Source: Gibbula magus
Taxonomy: Eukaryota > Mollusca > Gastropoda > Trochida > Trochidae
DNA: 64,000 nt
Reading direction: 5' to 3'
Assembly: GCA_936450465.1 (NCBI GenBank)
Contig: OW388290.1
Coordinates: 28,013,457 to 28,077,456, forward strand
Under the pieces are notes generated by a model. It was not told the DNA's origin. It saw only the letters and a list, made by a program, of their open reading frames with translations, and did no database searches. Numbering within the stretch: position 1 is the stretch's first letter; each line of letters starts with the position of its first letter. The position numbers and the translations under genes are program-made. Of this stretch, positions 1 through 14,900 are shown piece after piece.

Positions 1-3000
1 CGACCCGTCAGTGGGTATGGATCCTATCAACAATGCACCCCAGGTATCAATAGCCACTACCACACTCTGTCTTATCTGAATAGAACATTGCTAACTTTTC
101 TTTATCGTTTAATAATAAGTACAGAATACTTCGCATTATGTAAAAGATCACTAAGTGCTCGATATAGTCGGAGGGTCCTTGAGGATCATCTGGTGTAGAG
201 ACAGCGTTGTTCAGTTTGTTACAGGCCTTCTATAATGTTTGCCAAGCGCTTTCCTGTCTCCCTGTGTTAATGAACTATAAGGTCAAGTACGACTCCACGT
301 AATTCATTAAGCATATTTAGCACACTTATTATTTGTAAGCTAATAAAACTATATTTATGATACTGCGTCAACCGAAATGACTTTCTTGATTAACGTTCAC
401 AGTGAATTTATTGTTTCTCTTCTACTACATCGAAATATAAAAAACATATGGTACGAAATATGATTCATTTTTATCACGAGTCGGTTCAATGGAATAATTA
501 CAGCCAATTCGGAGTACACACACAATACATCTATATTAAAGTTAACACATGTGGGTATATATTCGATACAGATAAAGGAAATATCCTGAGTTTTCTACAA
601 AAAGAATGCTGTTCACCATTTTGTTTTGTTTTTCTCCCGAAAAGACTGCCAACTAAGTACGAAACAAAATAGCAGAATTGAACAAAAAATCTCTTTGTCG
701 TTACGTGAAAGACATACTCGTTGAAGGATCACAGAATGCGCAATGCTCATTTGAAATAGAGATGGTACTTGTTTTCGAACATGCCAGTGTGTTTCAGTCT
801 TTATTGCAGATACAGTGTGCATGGTACAACAATTCCAGCACCTTCACTGCAAGAGGATCCAGACACCGCAAAGACATACCCTAAATATAGATGTCTGGCG
901 TACACATTGCAGGAAATAGCTCATCTAATACCTATGGTACCATCATCAAGGCTGTTGGCACATGCTCCATACAATATTTTCATCTACTTAAACTGAAAAG
1001 TGTTTGCTTCCCTGTAGCAGAGGCTCGAATCTAAAGATGGTGTAGCTGTGGTATAAATTTAACGACGAAAATATCTTTTATTTGAGAAGTAACACAAGGT
1101 TTCGTGAAGCAATACGGAGTTATCTGGTATATGAAGTTGAGATTACTGTGTCAGATCCTCTACATACCTGCACTTCCACCACGGTTTACACCAAGTGCAC
1201 GTCTGTTAAGATATGCAAATATTGATAGAGCAGAATTGATTAAGCACACTGTGGGTCCAAGCTTTAAAAACACATAAACATTACAATGATTCACACCGTG
1301 TAAGCATAATATGTAACTAGCTGAATGTGTTCACCCGTTTCATCGCTCCTCTCCATCAGTTAACAAGTTTACGATAAAGGGATCAGGTAGAAATTGTATA
1401 CCCTTTGTAATTACAAAAGGCAATTCGCGTATAGGTGTATTTAAGTACATGTACCTCGATAAATTTTCTTTCTAACTGACAATCTGTCATACTATTTTTT
1501 TTTAGTTTTTTTAATAGTATTTCAGTGTACAAATAAAAAGCGAACTTTACGTGGAAATATGTTACATAATCCATTTGCATAAAGTGACAGAAAAGTATAA
1601 GAAATAAGATAAAAGTGTATTATCCACTCTTACATACATTGAAGCCATAATGTTGCAGTGACATTGATCATCTATATATCGCTATATCCATATAGTTAGT
1701 CAAACCTTTATAGTTATTCCTCTCTTCCTGAACTCGAGGTACCAATGGAAAACATTGCGTACTTGTTTATTTAAGAGGAATGGATCACAGGACATGTCCC
1801 ATGGTAAGTCAACTAAGAGAAAGGGATCACAGGACATGTCCCATGGTAAGTCAACTAAGAGAAAGTTACTATTAATGAGTGGATGCCAAATTCCGACTGG
1901 GGCTCATCGATTGGACAGAGAAAAGGTGTTGAAGCCAATCATAATGTAGGCGAGCAGTGTACCGAATTGGTTCTAACAGTGTGGGACTCATCTTGGTATA
2001 CGATCAATGATCCATTTATCTGATACATCATGCATTAGGCAGAACTAATCAATGTATACCAATAAACCTATTCTGTCCTTACTAATATTTGTTCAAAATA
2101 TCATCAGTAAATCTAATAATATCCTGAAAGTGTATAGTTATTAGCAATGATATATACGGTACCAGGAGCAGTAACATCCGACCTAGCTCCATCGTATAAA
2201 TAATAGAACAGTTGCAAAGGTAAACATTTCGGAAGCGACCAATGTCAAATGAAAGCGTTAGTATGCCAGCGTATTAAAGGTCAACGGATACACATAGGTT
2301 GCTACCTAGACGCATCGGTTATATTTAAACCCATGGCCATCTGTTACTAAATGGATAATTGTATTTGTACATTTGAAACTTGGACTTATCAAAGATGACA
2401 GACAATGTATCAAGCGAGTGGTGTGTATGACTCGTGCATGATGTTCTAAGTGTCAGTACTGCGGTCGAGGCACCATCAGGCCACTTGCCACTTGACAGAC
2501 ATATCCACGAGACTTACAGGGGAAGGCCTCGTGTATGACACTTACACCTATCATTTAGAGCGCCAGTACATCAAGGCGGTAGGAAATTAGACACTTACAT
2601 GTTCTTTGACACGGTAAAGTGCGGTAACAGCTGAGGGCAGAACTGCGCTAGCAGACACCGATAAAAAGGTTCCTGACCGTTTATTGTTTTCAGGAACTTA
2701 CAGCACTGGAATTACAGTATTCTACAGTTTGGTATCTATGCCGGTGAGGATTAAAGTTACTATTGTACTGACCTGGTATCCACGCTCCAAATACCAATGG
2801 CAGCAAATAATTGATGCAAGCTTATCATTATTTAATAACAAATCCAATGTGTCATAATGTATTACTTTATTTTAGTTTTATTTTTTTAATATAATAAATT
2901 ATGGGAACACATCTTTCTTGCTGAAATATGACTACGATACGACTTGTGGGTATCAAAACTTGATAAGTGGAGATTTGAGTATCCATGTTAATCCACCATA

Positions 3001-4079
3001 TATGCAGACACAAGGTAAAATCCATACATTTACAAGGAGGTTATCATGCAAGTTAGTTTTGGAATGGTCAATATCCTGCAATAGGAATAAACCTTTATTT
3101 GGCGAGCCTTGGAGAGCTAAATGCATTGTTTTTATTCATAATGCAGGTTATTTACCAAGACAACTTCGTTGTAATATAATGTCATTTTTAATAGCTTTTG
3201 TCAAAATTATATAGTTTTCTTAAAATGTACGCATTGATATGTGTAAATGGACAGTGTGATTACCCTCACGGTAAATTGGCAAAAGTAATTAAATGTCGTT
3301 ATGTAAACTTTTCGATTTTTGGAATATGCTTTCTTTTAAATTATGATTTTCAGATGAAGACTATCTACATTTCGACGGCGAATCCAAACACACGTTTTTT
3401 CGTCTTCGTGGATTCAGGTGGGCAAGTCTATCCCACCGAGGAATGACAGTTGCCTCCCTTCCGCTCGAATGCAAATGTGACGCGTTGGGCTAACCTAAAC
3501 GTTAACTCGTTAATTCTCCAACCCCCTTTAAACAAGTAACATGTATGGATGAGCATGTACGTAAAAGACTCAAACTACCTGTGAATAGATTTCTCGGCAG
3601 ATTTCAACTCCCGATGAACGTGTTTGGCACTACTTGATCATAAACAAAATTGCGATTCAACATACCACTCCACAATGTTTACTTTGCCATTTCTTAAATT
3701 AATTCTAAGGGATAGATCACGTAAATGTTGGTGAAGCTATCCGGCGTTGAAAATGTTAATGCGTGTGACGTAATCGTAATTTTTAAGAGCAGACCCGTCA
3801 CTTGACCTCTCTAATTTGCATATGTGTCCGCACATGACTCCAAGTTATATCGAAAAAACCGCCTTTATCGTAATGAGAAGACCATCTACTGTAAAATAAT
3901 ATCAACATATCTTGTAAATACAATAATACCAGGCAGTATGTTGCCACCCTCTGCCAATTATGATAGCACAAAACACACGGAAAACATTATTTCAATATTT
4001 CTTTGGCTGCCACGTCGTCAGGACGTGCATTCCAAAACACTGATGTAAAGATAAGCATAGACATTACAGCTTGAGAGTA
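1..4079. other. non-coding flank, no gene seen
   Basis: Open frames on both strands are short (98 codons at most), overlap each other and match nothing I recognise. T-rich runs lie near 1495-1512 and 2865-2890. Apart from a 42-bp duplication at 1782-1865, nothing structured stands out. Confidence 0.5.
1782..1865. repeat. 42-bp tandem duplication, two copies
   Basis: The unit begins GGATCACAGGACATGTCCCA at 1782 and starts again at 1824. The two copies are identical over nearly their full length, so the duplication is young. A short plus-strand frame runs through both copies and reads a 14-residue repeat with GSQDMSHGKSTKRK. I treat that frame as incidental because nothing else supports a gene. 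Confidence 0.85.
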
Positions 4080-4084
4080 TTTCC

Positions 4085-5130
4085 CTTGTCAGCAACACTG
4101 TACAATATGGTATACATTGCTGACATAACAGTTGAAAAACAATAACCCGAGTATCGGTTACACAGCAACACCCGTTGTGTTACAATTTCGAGTCACACTT
4201 ACAACAATGTACACCATGGTGTGCATAACTGAAATTTTACCTTATAATACTAACCCATGTAACAGTTATACGGCGATGGTGTTACAGTGTTGAGTCACAC
4301 TTATAACGCTGTAGACTATGGTAGAAGTTGCTAACATCTGTCTTCAATAACAGTAACCAATGTAACAGTTAAATGGCGATGTTACAACTTTGAGTCACAC
4401 TTAACAACACTGTACATTAAGGTATAATTTGCTAACATTTGTCTTTAATAATAATAACATCAAATGTAATAGTTGCACGGTGATGCTGTTACAATTGAGA
4501 GTCACTCTTAACAACATTGTAGACTATGGTTTACTTTGCTAACATTTGACTTTAATAATTCTAACCAATGTAACAGTTGCAGGGCGATGTTGTTACAATT
4601 TTGAGTCACACCTACCAACACTGTTGAGACTAGGGTATACTTTGCTAACATATGACTTGAATAATACTAACCAATGTAACAGTTGCAGGGCGATGTTGTT
4701 ACAATTTTGAGTCACACCTACCAACACTGTAGAGACTAGGGTATACTTTGCTAACATATGACTTGAATAATACTAACCAATGTAACAGTTGCAGGGCGAT
4801 GTTGTTACAATTTTGAGTCACACCTACCAACACTGTAGAGACTAGGGTATACTTTGCTAACATATGACTTGAATAATACTAACCAATGTAACAGTTGCAG
4901 GGCGATGTTGTTACAATTTTGAGTCACACCTACCAACACTGTATACTTTGGTATACTTTGCTAACATCTGTCTTATAATAATAATAACCGATGAAACAGT
5001 TAAGCAATGATGGTGTAATATTTTTGAGTCACACTTAGTGTACTATATGGTATACTTTGCTAACATCTTACTTTAATAACAATAATCAATGTGACAGTTA
5101 TACATTGAAGTAGGTACAGTGTCGAGTCAT
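4085..5130. repeat. satellite-like tandem array, period 106 bp, about 10 copies
   Basis: The motif GTAACAGTTGCAGGGCGATG recurs at exact 106-bp steps (GCAGGGCG at 4579, 4685, 4791 and 4897), followed by TTTTGAGTCACACCTACC and GTATACTTTGCTAACAT. The four central copies are almost identical. Copies toward both edges are diverged and of variable length. This is the usual picture of an array renewed in its middle by unequal exchange. No coding frame crosses it. Confidence 0.93.
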
Positions 5131-5764
5131 ACTTAAAATATCTGTCTTATTTACTCTGAATGCCAAACGTGAATCGACATGATTTTGTTTGAAGCACAAT
5201 GCTTCTCAAACAGTTGAGGTAGTCAGTATTATGTTTAGAACAACCCTTTCTCTCTCACAAAAAAGAAAAAAGACAACCGACTCAATTCAGTTCAAAATCT
5301 TATTGATACATTTCACCTTTTCAAATACATCAAAATACATTGTAACTTGATAGTTTATGAATTATAGATGCTGTTTATATATTATGGCTCCTTTTTAAAA
5401 CAGTACATGGAACAACTCTAGTTTTGGGGTTTTGAGTAGTACATATTGTGAAGGTCGCTTTAGTCACAATTGAAAGCCACGTGGCCAAGACAACAGCAGA
5501 GACGGTTACTACTAGACATTGTGTGCACAGCAATTACATTAGTTTATATTTATACATTTAACGTAGGTTTTCTATGTTGCGTAATTTAATATTATATAAA
5601 TTATTTTTTCAATACTATTATTGTGGGCGGAGCTTAACGCCTGATCTAAGACAATATACTAAGCATTTGTTTTATCATGCACTGTACATTTTTTGCAGAG
5701 ATTTTGTATGTTCAAAATCTTATTTACTGATTAGAAATCGCTTAAATTGCAAAGTTTGAATTTA

Positions 5765-5904
5765 TAAGAAATAGATTTGATAATGTGTTTGTTCACTGGC
5801 TTATAAACGGTTTGAAAGTTCAAGTTAAACTGTACCAGTTTAACTTGCACATTTCAAACCGTTTATAAGCCAGTGAACAAACACATTATGAAATCTATTT
5901 CTTA
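5765..5904. mobile_element. near-perfect 140-bp palindrome, snap-back MITE candidate
   Basis: The left arm TAAGAAATAGATTT... at 5765 is mirrored by ...AAATCTATTTCTTA ending at 5904. Pairing runs over about 65 bp per arm with only a few mismatches and one or two 1-nt gaps. The centre is at about 5833, around TTTAACTTG and its mate. A TA dinucleotide lies at each tip. Such complete fold-back structures are typical of recently inserted MITEs. There is no coding content. Confidence 0.8.
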
Positions 5905-8900
5905 AGTACTGTTATTGCATATGTTCATACGGTTGTATGAAAAGCTACTGAATTGTATACACGACGATACTTTTAATGTTGACAAACTTTAACTTTAATA
6001 GCTCCGAATTTTTAGTCAGTGAGCTTAGTGTTTCAATGAGTGAAATAAACATGCCTATGTAAAAATAAGGTATGAAACCAAGATTTATATTCATACAGAT
6101 ATAGCTATGGAATATATACTAAAGTCTATAGTTTCCATCAATTCAAAAGCTAGCGGTAGGTGTTCACAGTATTGATGCACGGATGTGGCGGGATGCTGCT
6201 GTTGTTACTATATTTGTATGTAAGAAAAATAAAATCAAAGCTGCGTTTATTTCGGAAAATGACTGTTGGGTACAATACATTGCTCTCTTTACTGCAAGCA
6301 ATATTCTGCTATACTCTGCAAGTACGTCGCAAGATCAGCCGGTAATGTTATTTTCAGCGAGACGAAGAGCGATGAACAACTCTCACTAATTAGATGACGA
6401 AAGATACAGACAGGAACGAATCTTCTTTAGACATGCTTGAACAGCGCAGGTGCGTCATGAACAATCCTACAGATCTTCTCAGTAACAGTCATAGCATGTT
6501 TTTATTTTCCACAAAAGGTTGAATAAAAATATACCAAAACACTGAAATATATTGAAATAATATTAATAACTTTGAATATACTGACATACAACCAGCAACA
6601 ACGCGCCTTATTCTATAGGCGTGTGACATCGCTATTCGTCCTGTAATTGAAACTGAATTGTATCACCTATACTATCTAAACATAGATGCTGACATTAATG
6701 GTATTCGTGACAGAATGCTATAAATCCACAATATTCACACAATTCTCATCCACTATAATACTAAGGAACCGTTTTTCTAATACTAATTTCAAGACGAGAT
6801 AATTTATATTTCCATTTTCCTCGAAGATTAGCAATATGCTTTTACATATCAAAGGGAAATGTTGTAGTCATTTAGAACTCTTCAATGGAAAATAATTAGT
6901 CCGTCAGGCTTACAGATCAGCAACGATCCATCACAGATTGTAATATGAATCTAGTACTTACAGCAACATCTCTTTATTTTGCAAGGACGTTTATCATATC
7001 CAGCAGCCTACGTCGCTGATAGATTTTCAGATCTTTTCAAATAGTTTTCATTACCTTTATATTAAGTAAGCAATCATAAATAAACGTTAAATTCGCTGAA
7101 GCGAGAAATGTAATATTAAAAATGATAATACTTATTATAATAATAGTTCATAACTATCGACAATTAATGTGATTCGGACTTTCAAATAATACAAATTCGA
7201 TGTATACATGCTGTTAAAGTAAACATAAGAAAGACCATTACACAATATATTCAATAAGCTGTTTTCAGGAATTGAATATAAGTATTAAATTGTGATGTTG
7301 CCACGATCAAAGAAAATGTTTTGTTAAAGACCAAAATCGTGAACACATCGTTGTAGAAAACTGATTCAGTACAAACTAAAAACGTTTCAGTGATTCGATT
7401 CATCTGTCTGAGTCGAGTGCGATCATGCCGCATGGAGACACAACAATACAAACTGAATAATATATCAGTGACGGAAAGATCCATGGTGGACCGACATCTG
7501 AAGAACACAACAATGCAACACACTACGCGTCCTGGGGACGCTTAACACAGTTAAGTAGCAATAACAAAGTAGATTTATTATTTATAATATCAATAGATGG
7601 ATCGTTGTGTGACAGATGAATTACCAAAAAATCAAATACAAATACTGAAAATGTATACCAAATTGCAACATTAGCCTCAATTTGTATATCTGCGGTCACA
7701 TGGAAATGATTTATACGAATGAGAAACGTAGTACACATGTCGTATCCAGAAGAAGCAATCGCGAAGATGTTCCCGTATTTTAACTATTTATCTGCGTGGA
7801 AAGGTTTACGACTCCTAACGTCACATGCCAGCAACTCCCTGCGTACTTACACGAGATAAACGCGAGAGTTGCTTGCTGGAGATGGATATATGTGGGTTAT
7901 ACCTTTACTACACACCTTCCACGAAACGTTCAATACTAACGTCTATTTGAATAGTACGGAGGTCGAAACATCACACGTCGTTTTAGGATCAACCTCACCC
8001 AAATCAATCTATTATCCATCACTCTGATAATACATGAGTAACAATATATTTTATTCAAAACGGGGGATAAAAATGTCAAAACGCATTGGTTGATATGCTT
8101 CCTTTTATAAATAGAACTAAGACATCCCCTGTTCTTTTTTGTAATCAAAATCAATTGCACGCCATTAATACAATGTGTACCTAGACTTTATTTATCACAA
8201 CTGAACCAATACCGTACAGCTTGACCAGAACAAACTTATAGCTAATTCGAGACAAACTGGGCCAATACGACTGTGAGTCCTAGTGACAGAATTGATCAAA
8301 GTTGCTGTAAATTTGTCAAAACTTGACGAAGTTGTTTACGATAATGATTTGGCTGGATTTGAGTCCTAAACTATGGTGCTTTGAATTACACAACGAAATA
8401 CAGTTAACACCAATTCCCACTATAAACCTTTAATGAGATTATAATGAACGTGAGGAGTATATAAAACCTGCATACATATCAGAATAGGATCAAGGGACAT
8501 ACAGTTGTAACACGATATTTTCGACATCTATCTTCATATATTCATGCATATTACTCGATTTAAACAAACGGAATGAAATGATTGCTTAAATTGTGTATGG
8601 TTCCAGGTGAAGCACGATCAAAGCCACACACAATCGGACCAGCATATAATATTTTGAATTTTAAAAAAATAAAGATGAACCAATATCAATACATGTAACC
8701 TACAATGGGTAGGAGGTAATGACAAACCTTGGTTTTAAGTCAAATGCAATTATGAATTATTGCAGTTCAGTCAAAACTCAACTATCAGCGTGAAGCCCAA
8801 TTTCGTGAGATTATTTAGAGTGGTATTCAAATACAAACAGACTGAGAAGTGATTTCTTTTAAAACGTTTCTTAGATTGTCCACTTTATCGTGGCTTGGCA

Positions 8901-11900
8901 ATACTTTCCAGTCGTCAAGCTAAAGCTCAATAAAATGTCGGTGTCCAAATCTTCAAATTCGTATTCCGTCCCTGGGGAACAATTCTACTGCTACAGATAA
9001 TAAATCTGGCTGTGTCATCAAAACCACCTGCCTCTCATATGTTCTTTCTTACAGTTAATCCTCGAGAGATCTGGATAACAAACGCTTTTGAATCGAAGCT
9101 TTCATAACTGAGATGGGATTCATTCTTGGTCCGCGATGAGCTGTCGGAATATTGCTATTGTGTAAGATGAATAATGATGACTTCAAAGACGTAGTAAATA
9201 GTAAATGCAACTTTTTTAACGGTAGTGATTTTCTTAAACTTTGTGTTACATTATTTAAAGACAACAATTTATGAATTCCTATGCGAATTTTCACATTACA
9301 AAGTGTATAAAAAAGATGAATTATTACCAACTCTGACACTAAACAACATAATTAAAATACACACATCCTGTATTTTCATGTAATAACTTACATGTATATG
9401 GTACTTGTTTCATGGAGAAATTTGACGATTGTCAAACTTCTACGATAATATGAACATTAATTATGTCTTGTAATTCCAACTTCAAATACAACCAAATACC
9501 TATTCTAATTACACGCCTTCAATAAAGGAAACTACAACTTATACAGTAGAACATTATTCATTAGGTTCTATTTGATACCTATCCATCATGATCTGAACTC
9601 ATAACGGTTTAACTTTGTCACTATTCGATATGTTAGTAGGGAGTATTGATGATACACATAAATTCATATCACCGTTACACAATGTAAGAGACAATATTTT
9701 CAATTAACTTTTTATAGAGTATCTCCATCTTTATGTAAATCCTTTCCAGACCAGGATTTTGATCCACTTTGTTATAAGGTTACACTGGCCAGTGTAGCAA
9801 ACCTTGATTTTTAGGTTTGTTATGAATACTATAGACGACCTTTCATTTGATACCATGTTTATTAAACGTGTAATTTGTTTGGTAGCACACGAGCGAAAGC
9901 GAATTTAATACCGTATAGTACATTAGTTTAATTAAATGGTATTAGATTGAAGGAAGTTTAGTATTATTGTATTAGTCGCTCATATAAATCAAGCGAAATA
10001 GTCAAACTATTTTTAAGACTTTACTGACCGTGTGACGTCATAATTTCAAAGTAATTCGACGTCATGCTTGCAAAGGGTATCACACGTGTTTAGTATCATC
10101 GTACAAGTATTACACTGGAGTTTCCTCCAAGGGTGAGTACTGCATATCAAGTACTTGTATGAGTATGTCAAGGATTTTTAAATACAATGTTTGTGTATGC
10201 AGTTGCTTTTGCAATTCTTTTAATTCACACATTATTCACAAAAGTTATGTATCGGGCAACAGATCATGAAACACGTGTGATCAGGATATACTCAAATCAT
10301 GCTATGATTATTGGGCACGTTATCAAAGTAGAGGCTCGAGTTGACAGAGGAGTTGGGAGACAATGCACACGTCTATTGTCAGCATCCATATTATTTCTTC
10401 ATCTTTGAGAGGCATTTTAGAAGTTGTAGAGATGAACATGAATGCTTGATAACGGTGTTAGTATCTACACCGAAACGTCGCATTCATTGCAATAAAGAAG
10501 TTGACTATCCATATATCTTGGTTTTCTTCATCCATATTATTATTGAACAATATTTTATATGCAGTTAATGGCAAATAATAACATATATTTTCAAAACTTT
10601 ACAAGTATGTCTGCATTTAAGAAACCATTGCATAACTTTAACCCAGAAAAGTTTGACTCTTGGAATGGGTTTGGCAATATCAGAATACTTAACAAAAACA
10701 CGCGGACATGTTTGTCCGTTAAATAAACAGTAGAACAATAAACCATACTTTGATCATATTTGAGGACTTATGTGTATATGTGTTATTTTGTTAATATAAT
10801 ATAATCTATTCGAAGATTTTACTAAACGGAACACATTGAAACAAGCTGTTTCCTCAGCTGTACCACAAAATTCATTTTAAAATGTGATGTCTTTACATGC
10901 ACCATTGACTTTGAAGAATTCGATTTTAAAATAAAAAAGCAAATAAGGTCAGTAATAAGCTGTTACCATGGATGATTTATTTGAGATGAATTAGTTAAGG
11001 CTTCTTGTTATGGTAAGTGTCGAACGAGTAGAACATGTCATAACTCATTAATTAGTACAGTTGCGTACATAGATAAAATCAATCAATTATTTGTGCTGTT
11101 GTCTGTAGAAATCAATACAATCAATATCAAAACTGATTGAAATAGTATATTAATTGTGTACAAAATGAATATATAAAACATGAAATTTTCATAAACAGTG
11201 ATTTTCATAAATGGTGCTTTTCATAATCAGGGCTTTTCATAAACTGAAACTCATAAACAAAACAATATATTCGTACTATAATCACTTTTCAGGCACATGC
11301 TCACATGTCCCAATTAATACCCCCAGCATACATGTGATCAGGAAGAGGGTTACTGGTGGAGCGGTGAGTGGGAGGCTACTGGGGGCGGTTATCATCATAA
11401 AGAATCCACTGCACAGTGGGTGGATACATGAAAGAGCTCGGGCAGATGCTTTGCAGGTGGAGTATCTATTGAGACAAATATTTTATACTTTCTTTTGAGA
11501 CAGACATCCCAGAGAACCAGTTAAATAATGACTATGACAACTTATACTACAGTGCTGAGGGTAAATGGTGGAGGCTGCATAGTAAAAACATTTACATCGA
11601 GGTAAACGTTGAAGAGAAGATGTTGAATAAACTACAATCAACAAGTTAATAACATGTTGAGGTAATTCAGTGAAATATTGTTTAAAAAACTTGGTAAATA
11701 GTCCATAAAGGCAGACATTAGCGAGTTAATGATATCATGAATATGACAAGTTAACTGTATATGGCATCTCTTACATAGTGATATGAAGGAAACAAATCTA
11801 TTGAGAGATGTATAAGTTAAACGTGTTTAGTAGTCTGTTTATATTGATGAGGTAGTTTTCGTTGTCGTATTTTCTACGTACTGTATTTATTCAAAACACT

Positions 11901-14900
11901 TCTTCATACAAAATGGACACTTTGTAAGTATAACATATACCATGTTTACCAAATGATGGCAGTACCCCATACTTAAGCCAGAGTATCTCAAACACTGTAT
12001 TCATATGTCTATAGTGGGCGTAACGTTTATTATGAATTATGGAAATGGAGACTATAGATATTGAAGCATATTCATATTGATCGTTATGGCTTCTAGAAAT
12101 TGGCACTAAGAACAAAACACAATCGATTGTTTAAATTAAAAAATAGAAGTTATATGATTTCAGTAAGGGTTACACATAATATATGAAATATTTGTTTTGT
12201 GGCTGCTAAACATCGTCTGGACTGTCGCTATATTGGGTTTCACGTTCGTGTTTGGGGGTCATTTGGCATTGGGAATTCAGTGTAGAATTTAAACGTTATA
12301 CCACGCGCCCTCATTATTTAGAAATTAAGCCTTACAGGTAAGAACAGGCTGGAAAAGCTCTCCTATATTATGTTCTCACCAGTGTAGACGAACTAGAAAT
12401 ACCTCAACTGAAGACAAGTGCTCCCTGCTGCTGTATCTATATATATGACTATGTAAGTAATGTTCGTGACAGTAAAGGTTACGTATATACCATGTAATAT
12501 AGTAAGTGAAGCCGTGTGATATGATGAGAACATTTACAATGAAAACAGCAATATTTCTAGGTTAAAAAACAGAACTGAGAAGTAGTTTGTGTAGATATTT
12601 TAAACGTGCAATATTATCCTTCAGCTTTGTTGTCGTAATATCATGACAATTCCACAGATTTTATCATAAATAAACATTAATAAATTGTTTGACATTTTGA
12701 ACATAAGAGTGATTTCTGAGATGAAATGAAATACAAATTAGCTTTTAATGACACACAACATTTTTATATCAATGATATTTGCTTTTACACGTTAAACATA
12801 AATTTTGGAAGAGAACATAATGTGATGAAGGTTTTACGTCATAGTTTTCAACAGAACGAAATCAGTATACAGACGGAAATTCTAAATAATAATACATACG
12901 TCATTATATACCATTATAGAAACACATTTTTTCATCAAATACAAGGCATTTAATATTAAAAAAATAAAGGACATTAAACATCATATTATCTCCTCAAATA
13001 AAGACTGAGGTGGATTGTTAAGAGATAGCCAACATGTTTAACTCTTTAAACAAAGACGCACATTTTCAGAAGAATAAAACAGAAGCAAAATACATCAATA
13101 ATGACTGACATTCGTCCAATAACAAAAAAAGAAAAACAGAACGAAACACTTATTAGATATTAATACAAGCAAAACAGCAATGAGGCACATACGTGTAAGC
13201 ACATGCCGCAGGAGGAAGTTTTGCCTCTAGTTGCGATCAATAAGTCAGTTGAACACACTATCATCATATCTCCCTATATGTGTATATTCGTCTCACCTCT
13301 CAGACAGTTCGCGTGGAAACTTATTTGTAGGTCTATCTTTCAAGGGATCCCGCCCCCTAGAGACACAAGTCATGGAAACCTGCATACTATCTATCTTTCA
13401 GCAAAACGTGTACCCTTATCAAAACATGGCTTTATCTCAAACAAACACGCAACCAATTTTATGTTGCTTGTTGTTATTTGTTCTATGCTATACGTTAGAA
13501 AACACATACACTACGTAATGAGAAGGTTATACATTATTCATTATTTAATTGCTATTTAAAACCCGGGTCAGTTTATGTTATTATGTGATGTAATGTAGAC
13601 ATGTGGTATAATGATTTATGTACACTATAAGCGGTTCAAAACCTGACATGTTTGATAGCATATGCACGTCACTTAAAAACGCATATATTATCTATTAAAA
13701 GGCGAGCGTCTTTACGTGAATAAAATGTTTATAAAATGAAGCACCATGCCAGTCTTGGCAAAGCCTGGTGATTGTAAATGTCAGCGAGCTGCCTCCAATC
13801 TAACTTTTAACTAAATTTACATGCATTGTTAATACGTGTATTATAACGCCGTATATTAAATTGGGTGGAACTAATTCCGATGAAGCCTCGCAGCTAGCAA
13901 TGTTTCATGTTTCCTCACACGTCCACTTTTCTCCCCATATAAAGTGATAATATCAACGCAGCACATCACTTAAAGTCAGGCAACACATTAGTAGTATTGG
14001 ACATGTCTCAATGCGTGAGGCTTTCTATCCCCCAAACTGCAGCAAGCGTCCACGAGAAGCAGTGCTGACAATAGCTAGAGCCGCACACCGGCTTTCATAT
14101 TAATCGTTTCATAAAGCTTCAAAAGTAGGTACATGGAAAGCAAATCTGTAACTGCATCCAATAAATGGTCCTTTCAAAAAACACATTTGTATACCATAAA
14201 AGGCCATCGAGACACAAGTGATAACTGGTGTAACAATGGTTAAACAAATTGGCGCGAGATGGGGTAGGAAGTGAAGGCTGATTGGAAAGGTACACCAGTC
14301 ACCAGCGTGATGCAGTCTCGGCCGCAGGGTGCTCGGATCAATACCTCTGGAAAAGCAGGTGCATTGCTTTCTCTAAACAGGCAGTGGCTTGATAGAAAGT
14401 GCCCACTTGGGAATGGTACAAAGGAATTAATGACGGGTTGACCAAATTTGTTTTATTCTTAACACAGAGCATGTATGGCCAAGTTTTAGTTGAAACCCAA
14501 TCAATACTCGCCAAAACTGCGTTGTATGCTTAATTTAGTGATCAGGCCAACAATTATTCCTAGCTTCGTCTACGGTAATAATATTTTACGCCTATATTTC
14601 ATAGGCGAGTTGATCCATCACTCGTTTGGGGAGTCCTGGGGACAAGATGGGATTCATTATTCTGCTACAGCATGGGAAATAAGTGATAAAGATCTTACCT
14701 TGGTAAAGTGGCAAATCGGTGACAGTATGTATTTGTTGTGGAAGATGAACGTCATGTCCATGAAACTGACGACAACATGCCATCAGCTGAAAGTATCCTT
14801 CTCTCACTACGTCGGTCTCCCCTGTCTGTCGCGCCCCGCCGCCTAAAGCACATGTATCCTCACAGCGACACGGGTTCCAAGTTGTCAGCAAAGTTTTCCA

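Noticed and set aside
4085..5130. CRISPR-like array
   Set aside because: Whole 106-bp units repeat with no unique spacers, and the setting is eukaryotic; it is a satellite array.
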